Shown here piece after piece: positions 13,306 to 23,199 of a stretch of 64,000 nucleotides of DNA. The stretch covers positions 558,001 through 622,000 of the forward strand of contig CP126124.1 in assembly GCA_030123545.1 (NCBI GenBank), read 5' to 3'. The position numbers and the translations under genes were made by a program. The stretch's first letter is position 1; the number at the start of each line of letters is the position of its first letter. Source of the DNA: Burkholderiaceae bacterium (lineage in GTDB: Bacteria > Pseudomonadota > Gammaproteobacteria > Burkholderiales > Burkholderiaceae_C). The notes beneath the pieces were generated by a model. The model ran no database searches. It was not told where the DNA came from and saw only the letters and a list, made by a program, of their open reading frames with translations.

Positions 13306-13414
13306 CGCGAGTCGGCGCTCCCCAAGTCGCACTAGGGTTATCCCACTCTCCAGCGCGGGCGGGGTGGCGACAATCGATCGCGAGCAGCCCCGCTGTATCC
13401 ACGGAGACCGACGC

Positions 13415-15088
13415 ATGACCGAGCGCCCTTGGCTTGCCGCCTACCCCGCCGGGGTTCCGGCCGACATCGATGCGAACCGCTACGCGTCGCTGGTGGATCT
13501 GATCGACACCGCGTTCCGGAACCACGCGAGCCGGCTCGCGTACAGCTTCATGGGCCGCGCCATCAGCTACGCCGAAACCGACAGTCTGTCGGCCGTGTTC
13601 GCTGCCTACCTGCAGGGCCTGGCCTTAAGCCAGGGCGACCGGGTCGCGATCATGATGCCGAACGTGCCGCAGTACCCGGTAGCGGTCGCGGCGATCCTGC
13701 GCGCCGGTTATGTCGTGGTGAACGTGAACCCGCTGTACACGCCGCGCGAACTCGAACACCAGTTGAACGACAGCGGCGCGGCGGCGATCGTGATTCTGGA
13801 AAATTTCGCCGCGACGCTGCAGCAGTGCATCGCGCAGACACCGGTGAAGCACATCGTGCTGTGCGCGATGGGCGACCAGCTCGGCGCGATCAAGGGCGCG
13901 TTGGTCAACTACGTGGTGCGCCACCGCCGCAAAATGGTGCCGCCGTTCGATCTGCCCGGCGCGGTGCGCTTTGGCGACGCGATCGCCGCCGGCCGGCGTG
14001 CCTCGTTCAAGAAGCCGCAGGTCAAGGCCGACGACGTCGCGATCCTGCAGTACACCGGCGGCACCACCGGTGTCGCCAAGGGCGCGACGCTGTTGCACCG
14101 CAACCTGGTCGCGAACATCCTGCAGTCGGAAGCCTGGTACCAGCCGGCGCTCAAAAAAGTGCCGGCCGGCGAGCAGATCGTTACCGTCTGCGCGCTGCCG
14201 CTCTATCACATCTTCGGCTTCAACATCAACATGATGCTGTCGCTGCACATGGGCGGCGCGAACATCTTGATCGTGAATCCGCGCGACCTCGGCGCGACGC
14301 TGGCCGAGCTCGCGAAGCACAAGTTCCACAGCCTGCCGGCGGTCAACACGCTGTTCAACGGGCTGCTGAACCACCCGGACTTCGCCAAGGTCGACTGGCG
14401 CCATCTGGTGATCGCGGTCGGCGGCGGCATGGCGGTGCAAAGCGCGGTCGCGCGCCAGTGGCTGGAGAAGACCGGCTGCCCGATCGTCGAAGGCTACGGA
14501 CTCTCGGAGACCAGCCCGTCGGTTACCTGCAACCCGGCCGACAGCACCGCGTACAGCGGCAACATCGGGCTGCCGATGCCGAGCACCGAGATCCGGCTGC
14601 TCGACGATGACGGTAACGAAGTGCCGCAAGGCCAGCCCGGCGAGATCGCGATCCGCGGCCCGCAGGTGATGGCGGGCTACTGGCAGCGTCCCGACGAAAC
14701 CGCGAAGGCGATGACCGCCGACGGGTTCTTCCGCTCCGGCGACATCGGCGTGATGGACGAGCGAGGCTACTTTCGCATCGTCGATCGTAAGAAGGACATG
14801 ATCCTGGTCAGCGGCTTCAACGTCTACCCGAACGAGATCGAGGACGTGGTTGGCCAGATGCCCGGCGTGCTCGAATGCGGCGCGGTCAGCGTGCCGGATG
14901 AGAAGACCGGCGAGGCGGTGAAACTCGTGATCGTCCGCAAGGATCCGACGCTGACCGAGCAGCAGGTGCGTGACTACTGCCGCGAAAACCTGACCGGTTA
15001 CAAGCGGCCGAAGCTGATCGAGTTCCGCACCGAACTGCCGAAAACGCCGGTCGGCAAGATCCTGCGCCGCGAGCTGCGCGACAAGTAG
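13415..15088 (+). CDS. fadD: Long-chain acyl-CoA synthetase
   Basis: FadD activates fatty acids to acyl-CoA through an acyl-adenylate. The 557-residue protein has the AMP/P-loop motif YTGGTTGVAKGA, the EGYGLSETSP motif, the FFRSGDIG hinge region and the C-terminal catalytic lysine context KTPVGKILRRELR. The ATG at 13415 (MTERPWLAAYP) follows ACGGAGA and is preferred over a longer frame from 13298 that overlaps pntB. It is 109 bases downstream of pntB and followed after 21 bases by mtnN. The exact chain-length preference cannot be told from sequence. Confidence 0.94.
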   Translation: MTERPWLAAYPAGVPADIDANRYASLVDLIDTAFRNHASRLAYSFMGRAISYAETDSLSAVFAAYLQGLALSQGDRVAIMMPNVPQYPVAVAAILRAGYVVVNVNPLYTPRELEHQLNDSGAAAIVILENFAATLQQCIAQTPVKHIVLCAMGDQLGAIKGALVNYVVRHRRKMVPPFDLPGAVRFGDAIAAGRRASFKKPQVKADDVAILQYTGGTTGVAKGATLLHRNLVANILQSEAWYQPALKKVPAGEQIVTVCALPLYHIFGFNINMMLSLHMGGANILIVNPRDLGATLAELAKHKFHSLPAVNTLFNGLLNHPDFAKVDWRHLVIAVGGGMAVQSAVARQWLEKTGCPIVEGYGLSETSPSVTCNPADSTAYSGNIGLPMPSTEIRLLDDDGNEVPQGQPGEIAIRGPQVMAGYWQRPDETAKAMTADGFFRSGDIGVMDERGYFRIVDRKKDMILVSGFNVYPNEIEDVVGQMPGVLECGAVSVPDEKTGEAVKLVIVRKDPTLTEQQVRDYCRENLTGYKRPKLIEFRTELPKTPVGKILRRELRDK

Positions 15089-15109
15089 CGGCTCGCGCGG
15101 GCCGTCATC

Positions 15110-15865
15110 GTGGCACGCGTGGTACGCACCGCGATCCTCAGCGCGCTGGCGCAGGAGCAGCAGGGGCTGCTGGACGCATTGCGGCACGCGCGCCGCGTGC
15201 AGCATGCCGGACGCGCTTTCTGGCTCGGCGAACTCGAGGGGCAGGCCGTGGTGCTGGCGCTGTCGCGCGTCGGCAAGGTCGCGGCCGCGACCACCGCAAC
15301 CGCGCTGATCGAGCGCTTCGCGGCCGAGCGCTTGCTGTTCACCGGCGTTGCCGGCGCGCTCGCGCCGCAGCTCGCGGTTGGCGACATCGTCGTGGCCGAC
15401 GGCTTCGTGCAGCACGATGTTGACGCGTCGCCGCTGTTTCCGCGCTACGAACTGCCGTTGTACGGACGCTCGCGCATCGCCTGCGATGCGCCGCTGTCCG
15501 AGTCGCTGCATCGGGCGGCGCAGGCCGCGCTGGACGGTTGGCGCGGCAGCGGCGACGCTGCGCCGGCGCTCCATCGCGGCCTGGTCGCGAGCGGCGACCG
15601 TTTCGTCTCGGGCTTTGCTGAGGCCGGCGCGCTGCGCCGCGCGCTGCTGCATGCGGGACACGATGCGCTGGCGGTCGAGATGGAAGGCGCGGCGGTGGCG
15701 CAGGTCTGCCTGGACTATCGGCTTCCGTTCGTCGCGGTGCGCACGATCTCGGACCGCGCCGACGAGCAGGCGCATGTCGATTTCACCGCGTTCATCGAGC
15801 AGGTCGCGAGTCGGCGCGCGCACGACATCGTCCGTGGCTGGCTGTCGCAACTGCCTTCACTATGA
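15110..15865 (+). CDS. mtnN: 5'-methylthioadenosine/S-adenosylhomocysteine nucleosidase
   Basis: MtnN cleaves methylthioadenosine and S-adenosylhomocysteine to adenine and thioribose/ribosyl-homocysteine, recycling methionine and clearing methylation inhibitors. The 251-residue protein has the early ALAQEQQGL segment with the catalytic Glu, the VEMEGAAVAQVC motif and the catalytic Asp in RTISDRAD. The start is a GTG at 15110, just after fadD on the same strand. The C-terminal end runs into a family C repeat that contains the stop codon. Length is slightly over the usual 230 residues. Confidence 0.92.
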   Translation: MARVVRTAILSALAQEQQGLLDALRHARRVQHAGRAFWLGELEGQAVVLALSRVGKVAAATTATALIERFAAERLLFTGVAGALAPQLAVGDIVVADGFVQHDVDASPLFPRYELPLYGRSRIACDAPLSESLHRAAQAALDGWRGSGDAAPALHRGLVASGDRFVSGFAEAGALRRALLHAGHDALAVEMEGAAVAQVCLDYRLPFVAVRTISDRADEQAHVDFTAFIEQVASRRAHDIVRGWLSQLPSL

Positions 15866-15923
15866 ATTCAGTAGCTGACAGCGCATACACCGCCTGCGCT
15901 TGCGGCCGATTTTGCTGAAATTT
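15859..15923 (+). repeat. Family C repeat, intergenic copy 2
   Basis: It aligns over its whole length with the copy at 6227-6291: CTATGAATTCAGTAGC, then 20 bases, then GCGCTTGCGGCCGATTTT. It begins at the last codons of mtnN and provides that gene's TGA stop. Confidence 0.75.
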
Positions 15924-15984
15924 TTACTGGTGACGCGCTCGCCGGGCCGCTGCGGCGGCTTGGGTGCGACCCGCGACGCATGAA

Positions 15985-16115
15985 ACGGGTTCGAGAGGCC
16001 GCGGAGCAGGCCACGCCAGCGACCGCCGCGGAGCGGGCTATGCCCGGCCGCTGGCGGTGCCCCCTTGAAGGGGGAGGGCGAAGCGACACGCAGTGCGCGC
16101 AGCCTGGGGGTGGTT
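15985..16115 (-). repeat. Family A repeat, copy 2
   Basis: Read on the minus strand it starts a few bases after the stop codon of the patatin gene with CCCAGGCTGCGCGCACTGCG and continues through a CTCCCCCTTCAAGGGGG hairpin. The stem-loop may act as a transcription end signal, but there is no T-run. Confidence 0.7.
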
Positions 16116-16117
16116 CA

Positions 16118-17332
16118 CTACGTCCCGGCGAAGAACGCCAGCAATTCGGTCTTGCGCGCGTAGGCGTCCTGCTCGCCCAGTGTCATCAGCGCCTGCACGA
16201 AGCCGGGTTCGAACAGCAGGTAGCTGGCCAGTGCGGCGCCGCCGCCGCGGGTCGCGCCCAGGCCGCCGAGCGCCCGGCGCGCGCTGCGCGGCAGCTCGTG
16301 CACGTGCGCCTGCGCCAGCGCGTCGAGCGACTGGCTCGGCTGGATCGACAGCACGTCCACCGCGCGGTACGACAGGCCGATCGCCAGCTCGCGCGGCAAC
16401 TGCTTCATGGTCTGCGTCACGCGCTGCGCCTGCTCCACGTCGGCCTGCAAGGTGTCGTGGAACACGCTGGCCAGCGCGTGGCCGGCGATGCTGCCCAGCG
16501 TCGGACCGTTGCTGCCCGGCGCCGCCGCCCCGGCCAGCGCCGAACGCTGCGGCTGCCCGACTCCGACCACCAGCACCCTCTTCGCGCCCAGGTGCATCGC
16601 CGGCGACAGCGGCGAGATCTGCCGCATCGAGCCGTCGCCGAAATACTCGCGCCGCCCATCGACCCACAGCGGCGTCGCGGGAAACAGAAAGGGGATCGCG
16701 CTCGACGCGACCAGGTGCTCGATCGTGATCGGCTGGAATTCGGCGCGGCGTCCCGGGCGGATCCAGCCCTTCGTCGGACTGTCCTGCGCGGTGTGGCAGA
16801 AGGTCCAGTGGACGCCGCTCGAATAGCTCGACGCGGTCACCGCCAGCGCCTCGATCGTCTGGCGCGTCAGCGCCTCTTCGATCGCCGGCAGCGAGACCGC
16901 GTGATGCAGCGTGTCGACCAGCGGCGTGTTGCTCAGCACCGCCCCCTGGCGCAGCGCCTGGCGCGACAGGCTCAGTGCCGCAATCAGCCGGCCCGGCCCG
17001 GCGGACCACGGCACCCAGGCCGACACGTTCAGCGCATACACCTTGTCCGAGCGCAGCTGCGCCCAGAACTGCGCCAGCTGGTCGAACGCCTGCAACCCGT
17101 CGCCGGCGCAGGCCGCGAGAAACGCGGTGTTCAGCGCACCGGCCGAGGTGCCGATCAGCAACTGGAACGGAAACCCTTGCGCCACCCGCGGCGCGAGTTG
17201 CAGCATCTTTGCAACCGCGCGCAGCACGCCGACCTGGTACGCGGTGCGCGCGCCACCGCCCATCAGCACCAGCGCGCATTTCGGGCCGGCGGCTTGGCCG
17301 AACCCGGCGCGGATCACCGTGTCCAGGCTCAT
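16118..17332 (-). CDS. Patatin-like phospholipase
   Basis: A 404-residue patatin-family lipid acyl hydrolase. It shows the oxyanion motif [13 protein letters not shown], the nucleophile serine in GTSAGALN and the catalytic aspartate in FGDGSMRQ, which together form the Ser-Asp dyad. No signal peptide is evident, so it is probably cytoplasmic or membrane-associated. The C-terminal ~150 residues contain helices typical of DUF3336-lacking bacterial patatins. The substrate is unknown but probably phospholipid. It is divergent from hpf with a 233-base gap and is followed by a family A repeat. Confidence 0.9.
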   Translation of the reverse strand: MSLDTVIRAGFGQAAGPKCALVLMGGGARTAYQVGVLRAVAKMLQLAPRVAQGFPFQLLIGTSAGALNTAFLAACAGDGLQAFDQLAQFWAQLRSDKVYALNVSAWVPWSAGPGRLIAALSLSRQALRQGAVLSNTPLVDTLHHAVSLPAIEEALTRQTIEALAVTASSYSSGVHWTFCHTAQDSPTKGWIRPGRRAEFQPITIEHLVASSAIPFLFPATPLWVDGRREYFGDGSMRQISPLSPAMHLGAKRVLVVGVGQPQRSALAGAAAPGSNGPTLGSIAGHALASVFHDTLQADVEQAQRVTQTMKQLPRELAIGLSYRAVDVLSIQPSQSLDALAQAHVHELPRSARRALGGLGATRGGGAALASYLLFEPGFVQALMTLGEQDAYARKTELLAFFAGT

Positions 17333-17565
17333 CTCGCGAAGCCGCCGTAGTGGCAGGCTTGAGGTGCGCGGTCGCCGCCGGACCAGCCGTCACCGGACAC
17401 CGAGGAGTCGGCCGGCCGCCCGCCGCCTACCCCTGTCCTGTGTATTGCCAAGGGATTGCAATTGACCGGCAACAGGGGCATAGTGAACTCGACTCTTGCA
17501 ATTTCCCGCGCGCCGCCTTCCGCGTTGGGGGCGGCCATGTCAACCAGGAGCCTAGGAGGTCTTGT

Positions 17566-17904
17566 ATGAATTTGACGATCAGCGGCCACCATCTGGAAGT
17601 CACCCCTGCATTGCGCAATTACGTGACGACCAAGCTGGATCGGATCAGCCGTCATTTTGACCAGGTCGTCGACGTTCGGGTGCTGCTCAGCATCGAAAAG
17701 CAGAAGGAAAAGGAACGAAGGCAGCGGGCCGAATGCAATATCCACGTCAAGGGCAACGACATGTTCGCAGAAAGCTCGCATGAGGATCTATACGCCGCAG
17801 TCGACGAGCTCGTTGACAAGCTCGACCGGCTGGTGGTGCGCCACAAGGACCGCATTCAGCAGCACAGCCATCCGGCGTCCAAGCGCCTGATACCAAGCGC
17901 GTGA
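17566..17904 (+). CDS. hpf: Ribosome hibernation-promoting factor
   Basis: HPF binds the 30S decoding region and helps 70S ribosomes dimerise in stationary phase. The 112-residue short-type protein starts [19 protein letters not shown] and has the basic [12 protein letters not shown] region typical of HPF/YfiA. It has a very strong ribosome-binding site, AGGAGG, seven bases before the ATG. In many proteobacteria it follows rpoN; here rpoN lies about 45 kb away at the window end. An intrinsic terminator follows at 17932-17963. Confidence 0.95.
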   Translation: MNLTISGHHLEVTPALRNYVTTKLDRISRHFDQVVDVRVLLSIEKQKEKERRQRAECNIHVKGNDMFAESSHEDLYAAVDELVDKLDRLVVRHKDRIQQHSHPASKRLIPSA

Positions 17905-17931
17905 GATGAACGACCTGGGCCGCGTGCCCGT

Positions 17932-17963
17932 GCGCCGCCGGTGTCCCCGGCGGCGTTCTTTTT
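17932..17963 (+). terminator. Intrinsic terminator after hpf
   Basis: The nine-base arms CGCCGCCGG and CCGGCGGCG are followed by TTCTTTTT. The position 28 bases after the hpf stop suggests that hpf transcription ends here and ptsN has its own promoter. Confidence 0.85.
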
Positions 17964-18071
17964 GTACGGGGTCGTGACGCAGTGGACACAACGCTCCCGG
18001 CATCGGCGCTTTCGTGAAAGTTTGGTGACCGTTGCGGCATGCAGGTGCATAATGCGGACCGATCTTCCGCC

Positions 18072-18539
18072 ATGAACCGCCTCGCATCCATTCTGCCGGC
18101 TGACCAGGTGTTGGTCGGCGTCGATGCCACGAGCAAGAAGCGCGCCTTCGAGGAGGCCGGTTTGCTGTTCGAGAACCTGCACGGACTGTCGCGTGCGCTG
18201 GTGACCGACAGCCTGTTTGCACGCGAGCGGCTCGGTTCCACCGGATTAGGGCACGGGGTGGCGATTCCGCACGGGCGGATCAAGGGCTTGAAGTCGCCGA
18301 TGGCCGCGGTGTTCCAACTGGCGCGCCCGATCGGGTTCGACGCGCCCGACGAGCAGCCGGTCGGCCTGCTGATTTTCCTGCTGGTGCCCGAGGCGGCAAC
18401 GCAGAAGCACCTGGAAATCCTGTCGGAAATCGCGGAACTGCTTAGCGACTCGCGGCTGCGCGAGAAGATGAAGACCAGCCCCGACGTTGCCGCCCTGCAT
18501 GGCCTGATTGCGAACTGGCAGTCGGCCCAGGTAACCTAG
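18072..18539 (+). CDS. ptsN: PTS nitrogen regulatory protein EIIA-Ntr
   Basis: A 155-residue EIIA-type regulatory phosphocarrier of the nitrogen PTS. It controls potassium transport, sigma-54 output and stress responses rather than sugar uptake. The phosphorylated histidine lies in [10 protein letters not shown], and [20 protein letters not shown] is typical. The ATG at 18072 ([10 protein letters not shown]) is preferred; the frame is open from 18039. HprK follows after 80 bases. EI-Ntr and NPr partners are not in the window. Confidence 0.94.
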   Translation: MNRLASILPADQVLVGVDATSKKRAFEEAGLLFENLHGLSRALVTDSLFARERLGSTGLGHGVAIPHGRIKGLKSPMAAVFQLARPIGFDAPDEQPVGLLIFLLVPEAATQKHLEILSEIAELLSDSRLREKMKTSPDVAALHGLIANWQSAQVT

Positions 18540-18619
18540 TTCCCGCCGGCCATGACGGCCGCGTCGGTCACCGCGTCCGACGTGCTGCGCCGTGCAGCGC
18601 CCCTCTCGCCCACCGCACG

Positions 18620-19570
18620 ATGAAACCCACGGTCGTCAGCGCCGATGTGCTGTTCGAGTTGTTCCGCTCGATCCTGAAATGGGAGTGGGTGGCGGGCTTG
18701 GGCGCGTCCGAGCGCCGCTTCGACGAAATCGCGGTGCAGCAGGCGCGCTCCGGCGCCGACCTGGTCGGCTACCTCAACTACATCCATCCGTACCGGCTGC
18801 AGCTGCTGGGCCAGCGCGAAGTCGCTTACCTGCTCAAAGGCACGCCCGAGGACTGCGCACGCCGCATCGCGCGCATCGTGACGCTGGAGCCGCCGGTGCT
18901 GGTGCTGGCCGATGCGCAGCCGGCGCCGGAAGCGCTGCTGTCGATGTGCGAGCGCGCGCAGATCCCGATGTTCGCGACGCCCGAGCCGTCGGCGTTCGTG
19001 ATCGACGTGCTGCGCGCGTATTTGTCGCGCCACTTCGCGGAACGCACCTCGATGCACGGGGTGTTCATGGACATCCTGGGTCTGGGCGTGTTGATCACCG
19101 GCGAATCCGGCCTGGGCAAGAGCGAACTCGGGCTGGAACTGATCTCGCGTGGCAACGGCCTGGTCGCCGACGACGCGGTCGAGCTGGCACGCATCAACCA
19201 GACCACGATCGAGGGCCGCTGCCCGGAGCTGCTGCAGAACCTGCTCGAGGTGCGCGGCATCGGCCTGCTCGACATCCGCGCGATCTTCGGCGAGACCGCG
19301 GTGCGGCGCAAGATGCGCCTCAAGCTGATCGTGCACCTGGTGCGCCGCGAGACGCTGGAGCGCGACTACGAGCGGCTGCCGTACGAGCCGCTGACGCAGG
19401 ACGTGCTCGGCGTGCCGGTGCGCAAGGTCGTGATCCAGGTGGTGGCCGGGCGCAACATCGCGGTGCTGGTCGAGGCGGCGGTGCGCAACACCATCCTGCA
19501 GTTGCGCGGCATCGACACCTACCAGGAATTCATCGCGCGGCACCGGCGCGCGATGGACAGCAGCGGCTGA
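18620..19570 (+). CDS. hprK: HPr kinase/phosphorylase
   Basis: HprK phosphorylates and dephosphorylates HPr on a serine. In betaproteobacteria the gene commonly neighbours ptsN. The 316-residue protein has the Walker [10 protein letters not shown] and the HPr kinase signature [17 protein letters not shown]. The N-terminal ~130 residues are the usual less conserved domain. Its stop is 42 bases from the convergent end of fur. Its presence implies an incomplete regulatory PTS elsewhere in the genome. Confidence 0.95.
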   Translation: MKPTVVSADVLFELFRSILKWEWVAGLGASERRFDEIAVQQARSGADLVGYLNYIHPYRLQLLGQREVAYLLKGTPEDCARRIARIVTLEPPVLVLADAQPAPEALLSMCERAQIPMFATPEPSAFVIDVLRAYLSRHFAERTSMHGVFMDILGLGVLITGESGLGKSELGLELISRGNGLVADDAVELARINQTTIEGRCPELLQNLLEVRGIGLLDIRAIFGETAVRRKMRLKLIVHLVRRETLERDYERLPYEPLTQDVLGVPVRKVVIQVVAGRNIAVLVEAAVRNTILQLRGIDTYQEFIARHRRAMDSSG

Positions 19571-19612
19571 TGCCGATTCGCCGGACCGGGAACCCGCCAG
19601 CGCGCACAGGCG

Positions 19613-20059
19613 CTAGCCGCGGTGGTGCGGATGCACCGGCCGGTACGGGCACTTTTCCTTGGTGCAGTTGGCGTACAGGCTGAGCGCGTGGTCGGCGATC
19701 TCGAAGCCGCGCGCCTTCGCGACCGCCTGCTGGCGCCGCTCGATCTCCGGATCATAGAACTCCTCGACGCGGCCGCAGTCCAGGCACACCAGATGGTCGT
19801 GGTGCTGCCCCTCGTTGATCTCGTACACGGCCTTGCCGCTCTCGAAATGGCTGCGGCTCAGGATGCCGGCCTGCTCGAACTGGGTCAGCACGCGGTACAC
19901 CGTGGCCAGGCCGATGTCCGAGCGCTCGTCGAGCAGCACGCGATAGACATCCTCGGCGGTCATGTGCCGCTGCGCCCCCTTCTGGAAGATCTCGAGGATC
20001 TTCAGCCGCGGCAACGTGGCTTTCAGGCCGGTACTCTTGAGCTCGTCGATGCTGGTCAT
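19613..20059 (-). CDS. fur: Ferric uptake regulator
   Basis: Fur is the Fe(II)-dependent repressor of iron uptake genes. The 148-residue protein has an N-terminal winged helix ([15 protein letters not shown]) and the metal-binding [11 protein letters not shown] motif with a further ANCTKEKC pair. It is divergent from bamE (82-base gap), an arrangement conserved in beta- and gammaproteobacteria. No convincing Fur box could be picked out in that gap by eye. Confidence 0.97.
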   Translation of the reverse strand: MTSIDELKSTGLKATLPRLKILEIFQKGAQRHMTAEDVYRVLLDERSDIGLATVYRVLTQFEQAGILSRSHFESGKAVYEINEGQHHDHLVCLDCGRVEEFYDPEIERRQQAVAKARGFEIADHALSLYANCTKEKCPYRPVHPHHRG

Positions 20060-20141
20060 GGATCTTCTTCGCGTGCGGCAGTGCCCGGTCGAACAGCACC
20101 CTGCCGCTACAATCGATCATCATATCCCGACAGCCCCGCCC

Positions 20142-20693
20142 ATGCGTTCGCCGTCCCTACAGAGCGCCGCCGCTCTGGCGTTGAGCCTGCTCGCCGGCGC
20201 CGGCCTGGCCGGCTGCAGCGCGTTCGACCGCGCCAGCACCGGCATTGCCGGCATCCTGACGCCGTACCGGGTCGAGGTGGTGCAGGGCAACTTCGTTTCG
20301 AAGGAACAGGTCGACGCGCTGCGTCCTGGCATGAGTCGCGAGCAGGTGCGGAACATCCTGGGCACGCCGCTGCTGACCGACATGTTCCATGCGGACCGCT
20401 GGGACTACGTGTTCACGATCCGGCGCGAGGGCGTGGCGCCGCAGACCCGCAAGCTCACCGTGTTCTTCAAGAACGGCGTGCTCGATCACTTCGAAGGCGA
20501 CACCATGCCGACCGAGGCCGAATTCGTCGCGTCGATCTCTTCGAAGCAGGCGCCGCCGAAGGTTCCGAAGCTGCAAGCGAGCGAGCAGCAGCTCGACAAA
20601 TACGCGCCGCCGCCGGCTGCTGCCGACGCGCCGCCCCGATCCGACGCGCCGCTGCCCGCGAGCTACCCGCCGCTCGACACGCCGGCGAACTGA
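20142..20693 (+). CDS. bamE: Outer membrane protein assembly factor BamE
   Basis: A 183-residue lipoprotein of the BAM complex (SmpA/OmlA family) that helps BamA and BamD insert beta-barrel proteins. It has a lipoprotein signal with lipobox LAGC, the conserved [20 protein letters not shown] segment and [20 protein letters not shown]. It is longer than the E. coli protein because of a proline-rich C-terminal tail ([14 protein letters not shown]). The ATG at 20142 gives a normal signal peptide. A TACAAT at 20108-20113 could be its -10. dapB follows after 22 bases. Confidence 0.95.
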   Translation: MRSPSLQSAAALALSLLAGAGLAGCSAFDRASTGIAGILTPYRVEVVQGNFVSKEQVDALRPGMSREQVRNILGTPLLTDMFHADRWDYVFTIRREGVAPQTRKLTVFFKNGVLDHFEGDTMPTEAEFVASISSKQAPPKVPKLQASEQQLDKYAPPPAAADAPPRSDAPLPASYPPLDTPAN

Positions 20694-20715
20694 ACCCGAA
20701 TCGAACCCTTTCGCC

Positions 20716-21540
20716 ATGACAGCACCGCCGGAACACTTTGCGCACCGTATCGTCGTCGCCGGCGCCGGCGGGCGCATGGGCCGCATGCTGATCGAGGCGA
20801 TCCGCGACAGTGACGACTGCCGGCTCACCGGCGCGCTCGAAATGCAGCACAGCCAGGCGCTCGGGCTCGACGCAGCCGGGTTCCTCGGGCATGCGAGCGG
20901 GGTGGCGATCACCGCGGACCTGCACGCCGGTATCGCCGGCGCCGAAGTGCTGATCGACTTCACGCGCCCGGAAGGAACCCTGGCGCATCTTGAGGTTTGC
21001 CGCGCCCTCGGCGTGAACGCCGTGGTCGGCACCACCGGCTTCACCGACGCGCAGCGGGCCGAGGTCGCGCAGGCCGCCGAGCAGATCGCGATCGTGATGG
21101 CGCCGAACATGAGCGTGGGCGTCAACGTCACGCTGCGGCTGCTCGAGATGGCGGCGCGCGCGCTGACCACCGGCTACGACATCGAGATCATCGAGGCCCA
21201 CCACCGGCACAAGGTCGATGCCCCGTCCGGGACGGCGCTGAAGATGGGCGAAGTGGTCGCGGCGGCGCTCGGACGCGATCTCAAGCAATGCGCGGTGTTC
21301 GAGCGGCACGGCATCACCGGCGAGCGCGATCCGTCGACGATCGGGTTTTCCAGCATCCGCGGCGGCGACATCGTCGGCGACCACACCGTGCTGTTTGCCG
21401 GCAGTGGCGAGCGCATCGAGATCACGCACCGCTCGTCCAGCCGCGCGACCTACGCGCAGGGCGCGCTGCGCGCGGTGCGCTTCCTGCAGGGGCGCAAGAG
21501 CGGCCTGTACGACATGTTCGACGTGCTCGGACTGAAGTGA
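20716..21540 (+). CDS. dapB: 4-hydroxy-tetrahydrodipicolinate reductase
   Basis: DapB catalyses the NAD(P)H-dependent second step of the lysine/diaminopimelate branch. The 274-residue protein has the nucleotide-binding [14 protein letters not shown] motif, the catalytic [18 protein letters not shown] motif and [10 protein letters not shown]. It follows bamE closely and is probably co-transcribed. A family A repeat begins directly after the TGA. Confidence 0.97.
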   Translation: MTAPPEHFAHRIVVAGAGGRMGRMLIEAIRDSDDCRLTGALEMQHSQALGLDAAGFLGHASGVAITADLHAGIAGAEVLIDFTRPEGTLAHLEVCRALGVNAVVGTTGFTDAQRAEVAQAAEQIAIVMAPNMSVGVNVTLRLLEMAARALTTGYDIEIIEAHHRHKVDAPSGTALKMGEVVAAALGRDLKQCAVFERHGITGERDPSTIGFSSIRGGDIVGDHTVLFAGSGERIEITHRSSSRATYAQGALRAVRFLQGRKSGLYDMFDVLGLK

Positions 21541-21710
21541 CACCCCCCCAGGCTTCGCGCACTGCGTGTCGCTTCGCCAACCCCCTCACCGGGGGCGCAC
21601 CCAGCGGCCTGGCAAAGCCAGTTCCGCGGGTGCCCGCGAACGGCCTGCTCCGCGGCCACTCGACCCCGTTTCGTGCGACGCGGGTGGCGCGCAACGCCAT
21701 GGACAACTGA
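21541..21710 (+). repeat. Family A repeat, copy 3
   Basis: It starts right after the dapB stop with CCCAGGCTTCGCGCACTGCG, has the hairpin CCCCCTCACCGGGGG at about 21583-21597, and continues through GCGGCCTGGCAAAGCC and CTGCTCCGCGGCC. It fills the dapB-exbB gap. The orientation relative to the upstream stop is the same as in the copies after the patatin and YafJ-like genes. Confidence 0.75.
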
Positions 21711-21722
21711 AGTAAATAGACG

Positions 21723-22382
21723 ATGGGAGTGCCGTCCTTGCTCGCCCAGGGCGATCTGGTCACGCAGCTGGTGGCGGCGCTGCTGCTGGCGATGTCGGTT
21801 GCGAGTTGGGTCGTGATCCTGTGGAAGGCCTGGCTGCTGCGCCGCGCCAGCGGTGACGTGGCGCGCAGCACCGCGGCGTTCTGGCAGGCACCGTCGGTCG
21901 CGGATGCGCGTCAAAGGGTATCGGCTTTTGACCGAGAGGCCCTGGTGCTTCCTTTGATAGATGCTATCAAAATTGAAGCATCGCAGACGTTGGCCAGCGC
22001 CGGTGACCGGTCCCAGCAGCTGACCCGGCTACTGCGCGACGCGCTGCACCGGGTGCTGCGGCGGCTGCAGTTCGGCCAGGTGCTGCTGGCGACCGTCGGG
22101 TCCACCGCGCCGTTCGTCGGGCTGCTCGGCACGGTCTGGGGCATCTACCACGCGCTGATCGGCATCTCGCTGGTCAGCCAGATCACGATCGACAAGGTCG
22201 CCGGCCCGGTCGGCGAGGCGCTGATCATGACCGCCGCCGGTCTCGCGGTCGCGATCCCCGCGGTGCTTGCGTACAACGTGCTCGGGCGCTTCGTCGGCCA
22301 CATCGAGGCCGACCTCGAGGGCTTCGCGCGCGACATCCGCGAACTGATGGCCGGCCCGGACGGCGACCGGCTGCGGACCTGA
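21723..22382 (+). CDS. exbB: ExbB/TolQ/MotA-type proton channel protein
   Basis: A 219-residue inner-membrane proton channel subunit that, with ExbD, converts proton-motive force into energy for TonB or a related transducer. It has the three expected membrane segments (VTQLVAALLLAMSVASWVVI; TAPFVGLLGTVWGIYHAL; EALIMTAAGLAVAIPAVLAY). In the cytoplasmic loop, residues about 66-86 (VSAFDREALVLPLIDAIKIE) are encoded by an in-frame family C repeat in antisense orientation. exbD follows after 11 bases. No tonB is adjacent, so TonB/TolA partnership is not determined. Confidence 0.93.
   Translation: MGVPSLLAQGDLVTQLVAALLLAMSVASWVVILWKAWLLRRASGDVARSTAAFWQAPSVADARQRVSAFDREALVLPLIDAIKIEASQTLASAGDRSQQLTRLLRDALHRVLRRLQFGQVLLATVGSTAPFVGLLGTVWGIYHALIGISLVSQITIDKVAGPVGEALIMTAAGLAVAIPAVLAYNVLGRFVGHIEADLEGFARDIRELMAGPDGDRLRT
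21918..21980 (-). repeat. Family C repeat inside exbB
   Basis: Read on the minus strand it gives TTTTGATAGC, 20 bases, then GGGCCTCTCGGTCAAAA, matching the reference copy base for base in spacing. It is in frame and adds no stop codon to exbB. Confidence 0.75.
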
Positions 22383-22393
22383 AAGCCGCGGCG

Positions 22394-22822
22394 ATGGCAT
22401 TCGGCCGACTCGAGCGCAGCCCCGGCCCGGCGCCGATGAGCGACATCAACATGACGCCGCTGGTCGACGTGATGATGGTGCTGGTGGTGATCCTGATCCT
22501 GACCGCGCCGCTACTGGCCAGCTCGATCCGACTCGACCTGCCGCGCACCGGGGCCGCCAGCCCGAGCGACGCGCCGAGGTTCGTGACCCTGGTGGTCGAC
22601 AAGGCCGGCCAGGCGTTCCTGGACGACAAGCCGGTGACCCAGGCGGAACTGGCGGCCGACCTGGTCCGGATCGCCGCGCGCAACCCGGATACCGAAGTGC
22701 AGCTGCGCGCCGACCAGGCGGTGCCGTACGGCAGGGTGGTCGAAGTCATGGGCGCGGCGCAGCAGGCCGGTCTCGACCGGATCGGCTTCGTCGCCGAACC
22801 GGCGCGAAAGACGGCGCGCTGA
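22394..22822 (+). CDS. exbD: ExbD/TolR family protein
   Basis: A 142-residue inner-membrane protein with one N-terminal membrane segment that carries the essential aspartate (NMTPLVDVMMVLVVILILTA), followed by a periplasmic domain. It pairs with ExbB in the proton-driven energy transducer. In related genomes leuS follows exbD; here the reading frame meets TGA and then, still in frame, a fragment of an antitoxin gene, which marks the left edge of an inserted island. Confidence 0.95.
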   Translation: MAFGRLERSPGPAPMSDINMTPLVDVMMVLVVILILTAPLLASSIRLDLPRTGAASPSDAPRFVTLVVDKAGQAFLDDKPVTQAELAADLVRIAARNPDTEVQLRADQAVPYGRVVEVMGAAQQAGLDRIGFVAEPARKTAR

Positions 22823-22858
22823 GCTGCGCCGCGCCAGGGCCGCGGGGCAGTCTACCTA

Positions 22859-23059
22859 CTGACCAGCCGCGCGCGCAGTATCGTCGCGCGCGCCAAGGGC
22901 ATGACGCAGATTGCCCGCAGCACCGGCCTTTCGCGCGAACAGCTCTACCGCTCGTTCAGCGAGGCCGGCAATCCGACCCTTAAAACGACATTGGCCGTGA
23001 TGAAAGCCTTGGGCATCGATCTGACGGCGAAACCGCACGCTGAACGCGTTTCGACCTGA
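22859..23059 (+). pseudogene. C-terminal fragment of HI1420-type antidote gene
   Basis: About 66 codons without a plausible start encode IVARAKGMTQIARSTGLSRE, then QLYRSFSEAGNPTLKTTLAV and MKALGIDLTAKPHAE. This is the DNA-binding half of the putative addiction module antidote family (HI1420 type), which is normally about 100 residues. The N-terminal ~40 residues are missing. The frame is continuous with exbD after the exbD stop. A complementary N-terminal half lies at 28370. Confidence 0.75.
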
Positions 23060-23082
23060 ACTCCCTGCGGCAGCGGCCAGCG

Positions 23083-23096
23083 TGTTCCGCGGAACA
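23083..23096. repeat. 14-bp perfect palindrome
   Basis: TGTTCCGCGGAACA, in the 140-base gap between the antidote fragment and the Sel1 gene. It may be a regulator site; it does not match the usual ParB site TGTTTCACGTGAAACA. Confidence 0.3.
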
Positions 23097-23199
23097 TCCC
23101 GCAGCGGTCTGGGCACCATGGCGCGGTCTCGCATTTCCCCCGTCTCCGCTGGCTGGCGGTTGCGGCGCGAGCACCCCAATGCGCCCCGATCGATCCGGG

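Noticed and set aside
17462..17486. Sigma-70 promoter for hpf (TTGACC and TAGTGA)
   Set aside because: The spacing is only 13 bases, too short to accept.
23083..23096. ParB-binding parS site
   Set aside because: TGTTCCGCGGAACA differs from TGTTTCACGTGAAACA in the core, and no parAB is nearby.
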